This document shows positions 51,274 through 59,062 of a stretch of 64,000 nt of DNA, in pieces; position 1 is the first letter of the stretch, and every line of letters begins with the position of its first letter. A program made the translations under genes and the position numbers. The notes beneath the pieces are model-generated. The model saw nothing but the letters and a program-made list of their open reading frames with translations, was not told where the DNA came from and did not search any database. Location: the NCBI RefSeq assembly GCF_001006785.1, contig NZ_CDHO01000002.1, positions 868,001-932,000 of the forward strand, given 5' to 3'. Source of the stretch: Hyphomicrobium_B sp001006785. Its GTDB lineage: Bacteria; Pseudomonadota; Alphaproteobacteria; Rhizobiales; Hyphomicrobiaceae.

Positions 51274-53154
51274 ATGACTTTAAAATCCGCATCAACATAC
51301 CGATCATCGCTCGACGTGGCGGCCATCGGCAACGGTCGCATCGCAGCACTCATTGAACCCGGCGGGCGCATCGTCTGGTGGTGCTTTCCACGGCTGGACG
51401 GAGATCCGATATTCTGCCGGCTTCTCTCGGGCAACGAGGAGAAGGGCTTCTGCGATATCCAGCTCGAAGGCCAAATCTCGGCGACGTCGAGCTACGTTCG
51501 CAACACCTGCATTCTCGAAACCATACTCGTTGCGAGCAACGGAGCGCGCGTCAAGATCACGGATTTCGCGCCGCGCTTTGTCCGTTTCGGTCGCTCGTTC
51601 CATCCGACGCAACTCGTCCGCCGCATCGAGCCTTTGAACGGCCTCCCGCGCATCGTCTGCCGCATTCGCCCGACGTTTGGCTACGGCGAGTCCGCAGCAT
51701 CGGCTTCACAAGGCTCCAATCACGTTCGCTACAGCAGCCCGGGATCGACTGCGATACGCGTCACCACCGACCTCGCCGTATCCTACATCGTGCATGAGAC
51801 GCCGTTTGCGCTGACACATCCCATCACGCTCGTTCTCGGCAGCGACGAGCCGATTGAAAGCTCAGTCGACGCAATATCGCGAGAATTTCTTGACCAGACG
51901 CGCGACTACTGGGTGCAATGGGTCCGCGGCCTCGCCATCGCCTATGAATGGCAGCCCGACGTCATCCGCGCCGCAATCTCACTGAAGCTCTGCACGTTCG
52001 AGGAAACCGGCGCGATCACCGCGGCGCTTACGACGTCGATCCCCGAAGCACCAAATACGCCGCGCACGTGGGATTACCGCTTCTGCTGGCTGCGCGACGC
52101 GTATTTCGTGATCCGTGCGCTGAACCGCTTAGGCGCGACGCAATCGATGGAGAACTACCTCGGCTATATCACCACCATCATCGCCGACGCCGAAAGCCCA
52201 CTGAAGCCGCTGTATGGCATTGTCCATAACGACACGATCGAGGAACGCGTCGCGCCAGGATTGCAAGGCTTTCTCGGCATGGGGCCTGTCCGCGTCGGAA
52301 ATCTCGCGTCGAAACAGCTGCAGCATGATGCTTACGGCAGTGTCATTCTCGGCGCGGCGCAGATGTTCATCGATCAGCGTCTGCCGCGCATGGGCGACGC
52401 AAGCCTCTTCCGCGAGCTTGAACATCTCGGCCAACAGGCGCGGCGTCTCTATCTCCAGCCCGACGCAGGAATTTGGGAATATCGCGGACGCGAACGCATT
52501 CACACGCATTCGGCGACGATGTGCTGGGTCGCCTGCGATCGCCTGGCCAGAATTGCCGGACTCCTCGGACTGCACGAACGCGCAGTCTATTGGAAACAAT
52601 CGGCCGATAAAATTCGCTCCGAAATCCTAACCCGCGCCTGGAGCGAAAAGCGCGGCGCGTTCACCGGTGCGTTCGACAACAATGAACTCGATGCGAGCGT
52701 CCTTCTTCTTGCCGAACTAGGGCTCGTTGCACCGAACGATCCGCGCTTCGTCAAGACCTGCGAAACGATCGGCCGCGAGCTGATGCGCAATGGACTGATG
52801 CTGCGTTATGCGGCGGAAGACGACTTCGGCCTGCCGGAGTCTGCGTTCCTAGCCTGCCAGTTCTGGTACATCGATGCGCTCTCGTCGATCGGCCGGACAG
52901 AGGATGCCCGCGATCTGTTCGGCGAGCTTCTCAGCCATCGCAATGCGTTCGGAATGCTGAGCGAGGATTTGCATCCTACGACGGGTCAGCTATGGGGCAA
53001 TGTCCCGCAAACCTACTCGATGGCTGGGTTGATCAATTCCGCGATGAACCTGTCACGCCGTTGGGATGATGCCTGGGCGCCGCCTCCACACGCGCAATTG
53101 GAGAGTGCCGAGTCAACGACGCCGCAAGCGGAGACGCTGCAGCGCCGGGCCTGA
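51274..53154 (+). CDS. GH15-family glucoamylase/trehalase-like enzyme
   Basis: A 626-residue cytoplasmic GH15 enzyme. The N-terminal beta-sandwich starts VAAIGNGRIAALIEPGGRIVWWCFPRLD, the typical bacterial form, and the (alpha/alpha)6 barrel has TWDYRFCWLRDAYFV, GIWEYRGRERIHTHSATMCW with a likely catalytic glutamate, and LWGNVPQTYSMAGLINSA. The family contains glucoamylases, glucodextranases and trehalases, so the substrate may be maltooligosaccharide or trehalose; the neighbouring ots genes make trehalose worth testing. No signal peptide. Its stop codon touches the stop of the convergent HWE kinase. Confidence 0.87.
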   Translation: MTLKSASTYRSSLDVAAIGNGRIAALIEPGGRIVWWCFPRLDGDPIFCRLLSGNEEKGFCDIQLEGQISATSSYVRNTCILETILVASNGARVKITDFAPRFVRFGRSFHPTQLVRRIEPLNGLPRIVCRIRPTFGYGESAASASQGSNHVRYSSPGSTAIRVTTDLAVSYIVHETPFALTHPITLVLGSDEPIESSVDAISREFLDQTRDYWVQWVRGLAIAYEWQPDVIRAAISLKLCTFEETGAITAALTTSIPEAPNTPRTWDYRFCWLRDAYFVIRALNRLGATQSMENYLGYITTIIADAESPLKPLYGIVHNDTIEERVAPGLQGFLGMGPVRVGNLASKQLQHDAYGSVILGAAQMFIDQRLPRMGDASLFRELEHLGQQARRLYLQPDAGIWEYRGRERIHTHSATMCWVACDRLARIAGLLGLHERAVYWKQSADKIRSEILTRAWSEKRGAFTGAFDNNELDASVLLLAELGLVAPNDPRFVKTCETIGRELMRNGLMLRYAAEDDFGLPESAFLACQFWYIDALSSIGRTEDARDLFGELLSHRNAFGMLSEDLHPTTGQLWGNVPQTYSMAGLINSAMNLSRRWDDAWAPPPHAQLESAESTTPQAETLQRRA

Positions 53155-54228
53155 TCACGACTTGGAAGGCACCGCACGTCGCCCGCGTGTCCGTCCTGTC
53201 GTCGTCTGCTTGACGACGGCCTTCATCCTGCAAACGACACCATCAGGCGAAAATTCTCGCTCGACTTTAGCGCTCGGAAACCCGCTGTCGATCAGCAGCG
53301 AACCGAGCCCGCGACGTTCGGGTTGAGATACGGCCGGACCGCCGCTTTCTTCCCAGACAAGCTCGAATTGCGCGTCATCGTCATTCAGCTTGTCGAACGT
53401 CCAGGACACGCGAACGTGCCCCTTGTCGCCCGACCACGCACCATATTTGATCGCATTCGTCCCAAGCTCGTGCAGCGTAAGTGCCAGCGCATTCGCGACC
53501 TCGCCCGGGACAATGCCATCCGCGCCCTGGATAGACATCCGGGCCGCACCGGGCGGAACGAGCGGCTTCAGCGTATCGACGATCAATTCGTTCAATGAAG
53601 CGCCAAGAAAGCTCCGCGTCGCGACGAGATCCATCGCCGTACCCATCGCCGCAAGCCGGCCCGATAGCGACTTGGCGAAGCTCTGAACATCCGAACTGTA
53701 CCGCGCCGACTGGCTGACGAGGCCGGCGATGACAGCGAACGTATTTTTCAACCGGTGACGTAGTTCGACATTCAGCTGCTCCAGATGCAGCTCGCCAAGC
53801 GCGCTGTCCTGCAGAAGCCCCTCGTTGCGGTCGCGCTCATAAAGAAGACTTTCGACCTTCCTATTGAGCAGATGCACGACCGCTACGATCAACCCCGCCA
53901 TCAAAGCAAAGGCCGAAAGAGCGAGTGCCGTCTCGAACTGAGAATACTGATGTGAATCGAAAAAGTAGAACCGCCATGCAAAGGCCAGTGAAGCTGCAAC
54001 AACAAGCAGACCCGGTCCGCTTCCTGCGATCAACGTCGCCAGCAGGACAGCGATAAAAAAAGTCAAAAACGGCAGACTTATCGGCAGCCAATTCGACAGT
54101 AAGACACGCAACAGAGCGGCGGCGACGAAAATCGCCACCGCGATCGGATAAGCGACCGCTGGCCTGCGCCGAATTCTCGGCAACACGCGCTCGACAATAC
54201 TATCGACGAGTAGAACCATCCGCTTCAC
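53155..54228 (-). CDS. Membrane-bound HWE-family histidine kinase with DUF4118-like sensor
   Basis: A 357-residue kinase. Four transmembrane helices within residues 24-120 form a small DUF4118/KdpD-like membrane domain. A short coil follows, then the HWE/HisKA_2 segment LNVELRHRLKNTFAVIAGLV (histidine at 158) and an HATPase with LTLHELGTNAIKYGAW and RGLGSLLI. It has no receiver. The tail is basic (TTTGRTRGRRAVPSKS). The GTG at 54228 is chosen because AGGAGG sits ten bases upstream. A second candidate PhyR kinase in the island. TGA of the GH15 gene and TCA of this gene abut exactly. Confidence 0.87.
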   Translation of the reverse strand: MKRMVLLVDSIVERVLPRIRRRPAVAYPIAVAIFVAAALLRVLLSNWLPISLPFLTFFIAVLLATLIAGSGPGLLVVAASLAFAWRFYFFDSHQYSQFETALALSAFALMAGLIVAVVHLLNRKVESLLYERDRNEGLLQDSALGELHLEQLNVELRHRLKNTFAVIAGLVSQSARYSSDVQSFAKSLSGRLAAMGTAMDLVATRSFLGASLNELIVDTLKPLVPPGAARMSIQGADGIVPGEVANALALTLHELGTNAIKYGAWSGDKGHVRVSWTFDKLNDDDAQFELVWEESGGPAVSQPERRGLGSLLIDSGFPSAKVEREFSPDGVVCRMKAVVKQTTTGRTRGRRAVPSKS

Positions 54229-54549
54229 GAACGGCTCGCCTCCTCTTGAATTAGACGTTGTAAGTGATCCACCAGCTGACTGTGGTGCCCCGCATCTGAT
54301 GCCGACAGATTACCATGCTTGCGTGTCGTGCGAAACGAACCAAGCGACTATTAGCGGTTGAGATCGTTAGTTAATTACGAGTCGTCGCCAGAGGGTTCAA
54401 ACTGAGCAAAATAGATTTTGTGCAGAGCAGCGAATTCCGCCTTCCAAAGGGGAACTCTTAACGATGTCGCACGTTTAGCACCTTGGTATCCCGCGCATCG
54501 GCAGGGGTTAAATCAGTAAACCAGTACGACGGCACGGAAGGAAAAGGCG
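54229..54549. other. Intergenic region between HWE kinase and otsA
   Basis: 321 bases separating two divergent genes. It holds no gene that I can support. The right half contains the EcfG-type promoter of the trehalose operon (54451-54475); the left half presumably holds the kinase promoter, but I find no EcfG-type motif in that direction. Confidence 0.6.
54451..54475 (+). promoter_or_regulatory. EcfG-type promoter of the trehalose operon
   Basis: GGAAC (54451-54455), a 16-base spacer and a perfect CGTT (54472-54475), 75 bases before the otsA start. It is the best match to the consensus in the window. Confidence 0.8.
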
Positions 54550-56010
54550 TTGTCACGGCTTGTCATGGTCTCTAATCGCGTCATCGATTTCGGCGCAGCG
54601 TCGCAGGCTGGTGGCGTAAGTGTCGCGATTTACGACGCGCTCGCGCGACACAGCGGATTCTGGTTCGGTTGGAATGGTCAAGTCGAGGACAATGAAAATC
54701 CCGATACGATCGTGTCTCGCGAAGGCAATCACACCACGGTTACGATCCCTCTGACCGCCGCCGATTACAACGATTTCTATCTCGGCTATTCCAATTCAGT
54801 TCTGTGGCCCGTCTTTCACAACCGTCTAGATCTCGCGCAGTTCGAAGCGGGATATTATTCGCGCTACGTCACGGTGAACAAGAAGTTCGCTGCGCATCTC
54901 GCACCCCTCATCGAACCGGACGACGTAATCTGGATTCACGACTACCACCTGTTCCCGTTGGCGCTTGAGTTGCGCAAGCATGGGATCGAGAACCCCATCG
55001 GATTCTTTCTGCATATTCCGGTCGGTCCCGCCCAGGCTTTGATCGCGATCCCCGAGCATCGCGAAATCGCGCGCGCGCTCAGCGCCTATGACCTTATCGG
55101 GCTCCAGACCCACCGCGACGTTCGCAATCTGATCGACTTCTTTCAGCAGAGCGTTTTCGGCAGCCTGCTACCGTCAGGCCGAATTCGTGCCTGCGATTCC
55201 GAACTCGATATCGGATGCTTTCCAGTCGGCATCGATACAAACGACTTCGCGACGTCGACGATCGAGCGCGATAGTGAAAATCCAGAGATGAACCGCATCA
55301 TCGGGATCGACCGGCTCGACTACACGAAGGGCCTGCCGCAGAAATTCCGCGCCTTCGGCCAGTTCCTGGAGGAATTCCCCGAGCATCGCCGCCGCATCGT
55401 GCTGTCGCAATTTGCGCCGCCGACGCGCGAAAGCGTGGAAGCCTACGCCGACATCCGTTCAGAGCTTGAATCGTTGTCGGGCGCGATCAACGGCCGTTTC
55501 GGCGAACTCGATTGGGTGCCGATCAATTACATCCATCGACCGATTCCGCGACGCGAGTTGCGCGATGTGTATCGTTCCTCACGCGTGTGCTGGGTAACGC
55601 CGCTGATGGACGGCATGAACCTTGTTTCGAAGGAGTATGTCGCCTCGCAAGATCCCGAAGATCCCGGCGTGCTCGTGCTGTCGAAGTTCGCTGGCGCTGC
55701 GGAACAGTTGAGCGACGGCGTGCTCGTCAACCCTTATGACCGCAACGACATGGTGCAGGGCCTCCGCCGCGCTCTCGAAATGCCGATTGACGAGCGCGTT
55801 GCCCGCCATGAAAAGCTTGCGAGCGTCGTCTGGACATCGGACTCGGATGCGTGGGGTTCGACGTTCTTCAACGCACTCGTCAAAGCCGGAAAGCGGCGAA
55901 CCGGGCGAGGACAACCGTCACAGCGCGTCAGGGCCGCCATGAAGCGCCTCGACAAAGTACCGAAAACCGCAATCACCAAGAAATCGGTGACCGCGCACGC
56001 AGGTGGCTGA
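54550..56010 (+). CDS. otsA: Trehalose-6-phosphate synthase
   Basis: A 486-residue GT20 enzyme that joins UDP-glucose and glucose-6-phosphate into trehalose-6-phosphate. The start is a TTG at 54550: it gives MSRLVMVSNRV, which matches the MSRLVVVSNR start of E. coli OtsA, and GGAAGGAAAAGGCG lies in front. Later motifs are FWFGWNGQ, WIHDYHLFPLALELR, GIDRLDYTKGLPQKF and DGMNLVSKEYVASQ, covering donor and acceptor sites. First gene of a tightly overlapping operon; its TGA shares an A with the next ATG. An EcfG-type promoter precedes it. Confidence 0.95.
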   Translation: MSRLVMVSNRVIDFGAASQAGGVSVAIYDALARHSGFWFGWNGQVEDNENPDTIVSREGNHTTVTIPLTAADYNDFYLGYSNSVLWPVFHNRLDLAQFEAGYYSRYVTVNKKFAAHLAPLIEPDDVIWIHDYHLFPLALELRKHGIENPIGFFLHIPVGPAQALIAIPEHREIARALSAYDLIGLQTHRDVRNLIDFFQQSVFGSLLPSGRIRACDSELDIGCFPVGIDTNDFATSTIERDSENPEMNRIIGIDRLDYTKGLPQKFRAFGQFLEEFPEHRRRIVLSQFAPPTRESVEAYADIRSELESLSGAINGRFGELDWVPINYIHRPIPRRELRDVYRSSRVCWVTPLMDGMNLVSKEYVASQDPEDPGVLVLSKFAGAAEQLSDGVLVNPYDRNDMVQGLRRALEMPIDERVARHEKLASVVWTSDSDAWGSTFFNALVKAGKRRTGRGQPSQRVRAAMKRLDKVPKTAITKKSVTAHAGG

Positions 56011-56816
56011 TGCCCGAAATTGGCGACAAAAAGCATGTCCTTCGCCAGGACGCCCGAGGCGGCAATCCCAATATCTTGTCGGTCGATATCGGTGGTACGC
56101 TGATCAAGGCGGCTGTAATCGATCAATCCGGAGCGCTCGTTTCCGAGTTCGTGACAACGCCAACACCGCATCCCGCGACGCCGGATACGATCATCGCGCT
56201 CATAATCCGCATCGCTGCGCCGCTGCCGGATTTCGGATTGATCTCGGTCGGCTTCCCGGGCGTCGTCCATCGCGAATGCATTTCAACGGCGCCCAACCTC
56301 GGCACCGCTCACTGGAAGAACTTCGACCTTGAGCAGACGCTGCACGATACGTTCGGCGCGCCGGTCCGGATATTAAACGATGCCATCGTCTATGGCCTCG
56401 GCGTCGCGAAAGGACCGGGCCGAGAATGCGTTCTGACGTTCGGCACCGGCATGGGCTGCGCACTTTTCAGCGATGGGACGATCTTCTGCGGCTTGGAGCT
56501 TGGCCAGCACTACGCTCGCGACGATCAGAACTACGATCAATACGTCGGCCACGCCGCCTATCTTGAACTCGGCCTCGACGCGTGGAACGCGCGTGCGGAG
56601 CGTGCCCTCCAAGCCGTACACGCCTTGACGAACGCTGATCGCATTTATCTCGGAGGCGGAAACTCGCGGCGCATCACGTTTGCACTTCCGCAATGGGCGA
56701 CCATCGTTCAGCCGTCATCGGGCGTCGCGGGCGGAGCGCGCCTCTGGCACGCAGATATGGACCGCTGGTTCGCGCCCCGCCAACCGGCGATGGCGCAAGC
56801 GCGGGAACGCACATGA
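56010..56816 (+). CDS. ROK-family sugar kinase, possibly glucokinase
   Basis: A 268-residue ROK-type kinase with the ASKHA phosphate motifs LSVDIGGTLIKAAVID (phosphate 1), LNDAIVYGLG (catalytic aspartate) and LTFGTGMGCALF (phosphate 2), and adenosine motif YLGGGNSRRI. The CxCGxxGC zinc motif of typical ROK proteins is absent; this fits the branch near polyphosphate/ATP glucokinases. Next to otsA it would logically supply glucose-6-phosphate. It overlaps otsA by TGATG and the next gene by ATGA. Confidence 0.8.
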   Translation: MPEIGDKKHVLRQDARGGNPNILSVDIGGTLIKAAVIDQSGALVSEFVTTPTPHPATPDTIIALIIRIAAPLPDFGLISVGFPGVVHRECISTAPNLGTAHWKNFDLEQTLHDTFGAPVRILNDAIVYGLGVAKGPGRECVLTFGTGMGCALFSDGTIFCGLELGQHYARDDQNYDQYVGHAAYLELGLDAWNARAERALQAVHALTNADRIYLGGGNSRRITFALPQWATIVQPSSGVAGGARLWHADMDRWFAPRQPAMAQARERT

Positions 56817-57913
56817 ATGTCCTCACCATCGGCGGCGCAATGGTCGACACCATCGTCACGATCGCGAGCGACCGAATCGAGCAAATGAAAATGCTCAATG
56901 CCGAAAGCTCATATCTATTGCTCGAGGAAGGCATCAAGACAGAAGCCGATCAGATTTCGACGAGCACGGGCGGTGGTGCGATCAACGCGGCAGTCGCTAT
57001 CGCACGGCTCGGAAACTCGACATCGACGATCGTCAAGCTTGGCGAGGATTCGAAAGCGCGCACGGTCCTCGACCGGCTGACGGAGGAAGGTGTCGATCTG
57101 CGCTGGATCGTGACTGACGATACCGCCCCGACCGGCGCCTCCGTCATCGTTTCATCGCACGAACGCAATGCCGCCGTCTTCACGTATCGCGGCGCGAATA
57201 CGAAACTCGAAGCAGCCGACATCCCGGCAGCCGCATTCGAGCACCGTGATCTCGTTTATGTCGCCAACCTCAGCAATCAATCCGCCGACTGCTATCCGTT
57301 GATCGTCGATCGCGCGAAGTCGGCAGGCGCCAAGCTCGCCGTAAACCCCGGCGTGCGCCAGTTGACGGCGCGGTACGACGATTTCTGGGAAAGCCTCGAT
57401 CAAATCGACATCCTGTCGATCAATCGCTCGGAAGCCCAGGCGTTGATGCCCCGGCTTCTGCAATCATTTGGCGACGGCGGAGCCCCTCTCGCAGTCCATG
57501 ACGGAGCGGCGACGCCCGTTCTCGCCAAGCGCGGCTTGCGCAACGGCGGCTACGAAATGAGCCTTGGCAAGTTTTTGGGCGGGCTCATCAAGGTTGGCGT
57601 CGGAACTGTCGTACTGACTGACGGCGCGAACGGCGCATTTCTCGCGACGGGCAGCGATCTCTATTTTCGCGAAGCTCCGCACGTCGTCGCGGCGGCCACC
57701 ACCGGCGCAGGCGATGCGTTCTCGGCCACATTCGCCTGCTATTCAACTCAGACGAACGACGTGGCGCGCGCATTGAGCGCTGCAGCCCTCAACGCCGCGA
57801 GCGTCGTCAAGTTCGTCGACACGCAATCGGGTCTTTTGACCTTGCAGGCACTGGAAGCCGAAATCGAAAGCGCCGCAGCGACTGCGCCGTCGCTTCATAG
57901 CTGGTCGATCTAG
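56813..57913 (+). CDS. PfkB-family carbohydrate/nucleoside kinase of unknown substrate
   Basis: A 366-residue ribokinase-fold protein. Signature 1 region is STSTGGGAINAAVAIARLG and signature 2 is TTGAGDAFSATFACY with the catalytic aspartate. It is longer than most PfkB proteins because of an insertion at about 220-265 (SFGDGGAPLAVHDGAATPVL..., KFLGGLIKV) between the substrate lid and the ATP site. I cannot assign the substrate. Its place between a ROK kinase and otsB, with a four-base overlap upstream and 11-base gap downstream, says that it acts with trehalose metabolism. Confidence 0.8.
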   Translation: MNVLTIGGAMVDTIVTIASDRIEQMKMLNAESSYLLLEEGIKTEADQISTSTGGGAINAAVAIARLGNSTSTIVKLGEDSKARTVLDRLTEEGVDLRWIVTDDTAPTGASVIVSSHERNAAVFTYRGANTKLEAADIPAAAFEHRDLVYVANLSNQSADCYPLIVDRAKSAGAKLAVNPGVRQLTARYDDFWESLDQIDILSINRSEAQALMPRLLQSFGDGGAPLAVHDGAATPVLAKRGLRNGGYEMSLGKFLGGLIKVGVGTVVLTDGANGAFLATGSDLYFREAPHVVAAATTGAGDAFSATFACYSTQTNDVARALSAAALNAASVVKFVDTQSGLLTLQALEAEIESAAATAPSLHSWSI

Positions 57914-57924
57914 GAAAGGACGAG

Positions 57925-58740
57925 ATGCACAGTTTGAAAAAGGAAAAGCCCTCGCCCGCGATCCAGGCTTCGCACCTGAGCAGCACTCCTTCCACACGCG
58001 ATCGCGTCGAAGAACTCCTGCACAGGCAAACGCCGATCGGGCTTTTCCTCGACATCGACGGCACGCTGCTCGACATGGCGCTGACGCCGACGACAGTTCG
58101 CATTCCACCCGGGCTCGCGGAATTGCTCGGCGTCGTCGCGACACGCCTTGCCGGTGCCGTCGCCATCGTGACGGGCCGCCCGATCGCCGAAGCGGACTCG
58201 CTGCTGAAGCCGTTGAAGTTCATCGCTGCCGGAGTTCACGGTGCCGAAATGCGAACAACCGTGACGGGAGAGGTCAAACCTCTGACACCGTCGTTCAATT
58301 TGGACCTGCTGAACGACATCCGGTCGGTTGCGGATTCGATGCCGGGCATCGTGACCGAGAACAAGGGCACCGGGATCGCGATGCACTATCGACTGGCGCC
58401 TGAACTACGGGACTCGCTCTTGATCACGCTCGAAGCCCTCGTCCCAAAATACCCCGGCCAGTTCTCGATCTGGGAGGGCCGGAAAGTCGTCGAAATTCTA
58501 CCAGTCGGCTTTTCCAAAGGACGAGCCCTGCGCACCCTCGCCGGTCTGCCCGAATTTACGAACCGCATTCCGGTGATGATCGGCGACGACATCGCCGACA
58601 TCGGCGCGTTCCACGCTGCGGAAGAATTGGGTGGATACGGCCTCAAGGTCGCCGGCGAACACTTCTCCCAAAAGGAAGCCGCGTTTACTGGCCCGGCCGA
58701 TGTTCTCGCTTGGCTCGCCAGCCTGCGAACAGTCGCTTAA
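57925..58740 (+). CDS. otsB: Trehalose-6-phosphate phosphatase
   Basis: A 271-residue HAD phosphatase that removes the phosphate from trehalose-6-phosphate. The nucleophile motif is LFLDIDGTLLDMA (about residues 41-53), motif II is VAIVTGRPIAEADSLL, and the late acidic motif is IGDDIADIGAF; the C2-type cap domain lies between. Last gene of the otsA operon, after the PfkB gene. AGGAAAGGACG lies upstream of the ATG. Completes a two-enzyme trehalose pathway. Confidence 0.94.
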   Translation: MHSLKKEKPSPAIQASHLSSTPSTRDRVEELLHRQTPIGLFLDIDGTLLDMALTPTTVRIPPGLAELLGVVATRLAGAVAIVTGRPIAEADSLLKPLKFIAAGVHGAEMRTTVTGEVKPLTPSFNLDLLNDIRSVADSMPGIVTENKGTGIAMHYRLAPELRDSLLITLEALVPKYPGQFSIWEGRKVVEILPVGFSKGRALRTLAGLPEFTNRIPVMIGDDIADIGAFHAAEELGGYGLKVAGEHFSQKEAAFTGPADVLAWLASLRTVA

Positions 58741-59062
58741 TCGGCGGATCCGCAACAACCAAAAATTGCGCATCAACAAAATTAACACACCACTCATTGC
58801 GCAATCTGAAGTGGCGCGCCTCGCAAGAAGCTACCGCAAAACTTGTACAGATACGTTTCGAGTTGCTTGGCCCGTCTTTTGCTTCTGGCTTTGTCGCACT
58901 AGCGCGGTTTGTGCTAATGCTTGCAAAAAGCTTAACGCCCATTAAGAATGGGTTGAATAAAAACGAAAAATTTTTTGCAAAGACAATAGATTGTATCATT
59001 GCGGGACGCCTTCGCTGAAAAGAGCATTTCCAGTGTCGGCTTGATCAAAGTTGTGTGCGTAG
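58741..59062. other. AT-rich intergenic region between otsB and the second sugar phosphotransferase
   Basis: 322 bases with a lower GC content than the flanks. No gene, RNA or EcfG-type promoter is evident. A TTGCGCAAT palindrome-like site lies near 58797-58805, and another TTGCGCA near 58765. It presumably contains the promoter of the gene at 59063. Confidence 0.5.

Noticed and set aside
55851..56009. Upstream extension of the ROK kinase inside otsA
   Set aside because: It is the out-of-frame otsA 3' end; the TGATG junction gives a normal coupled start.
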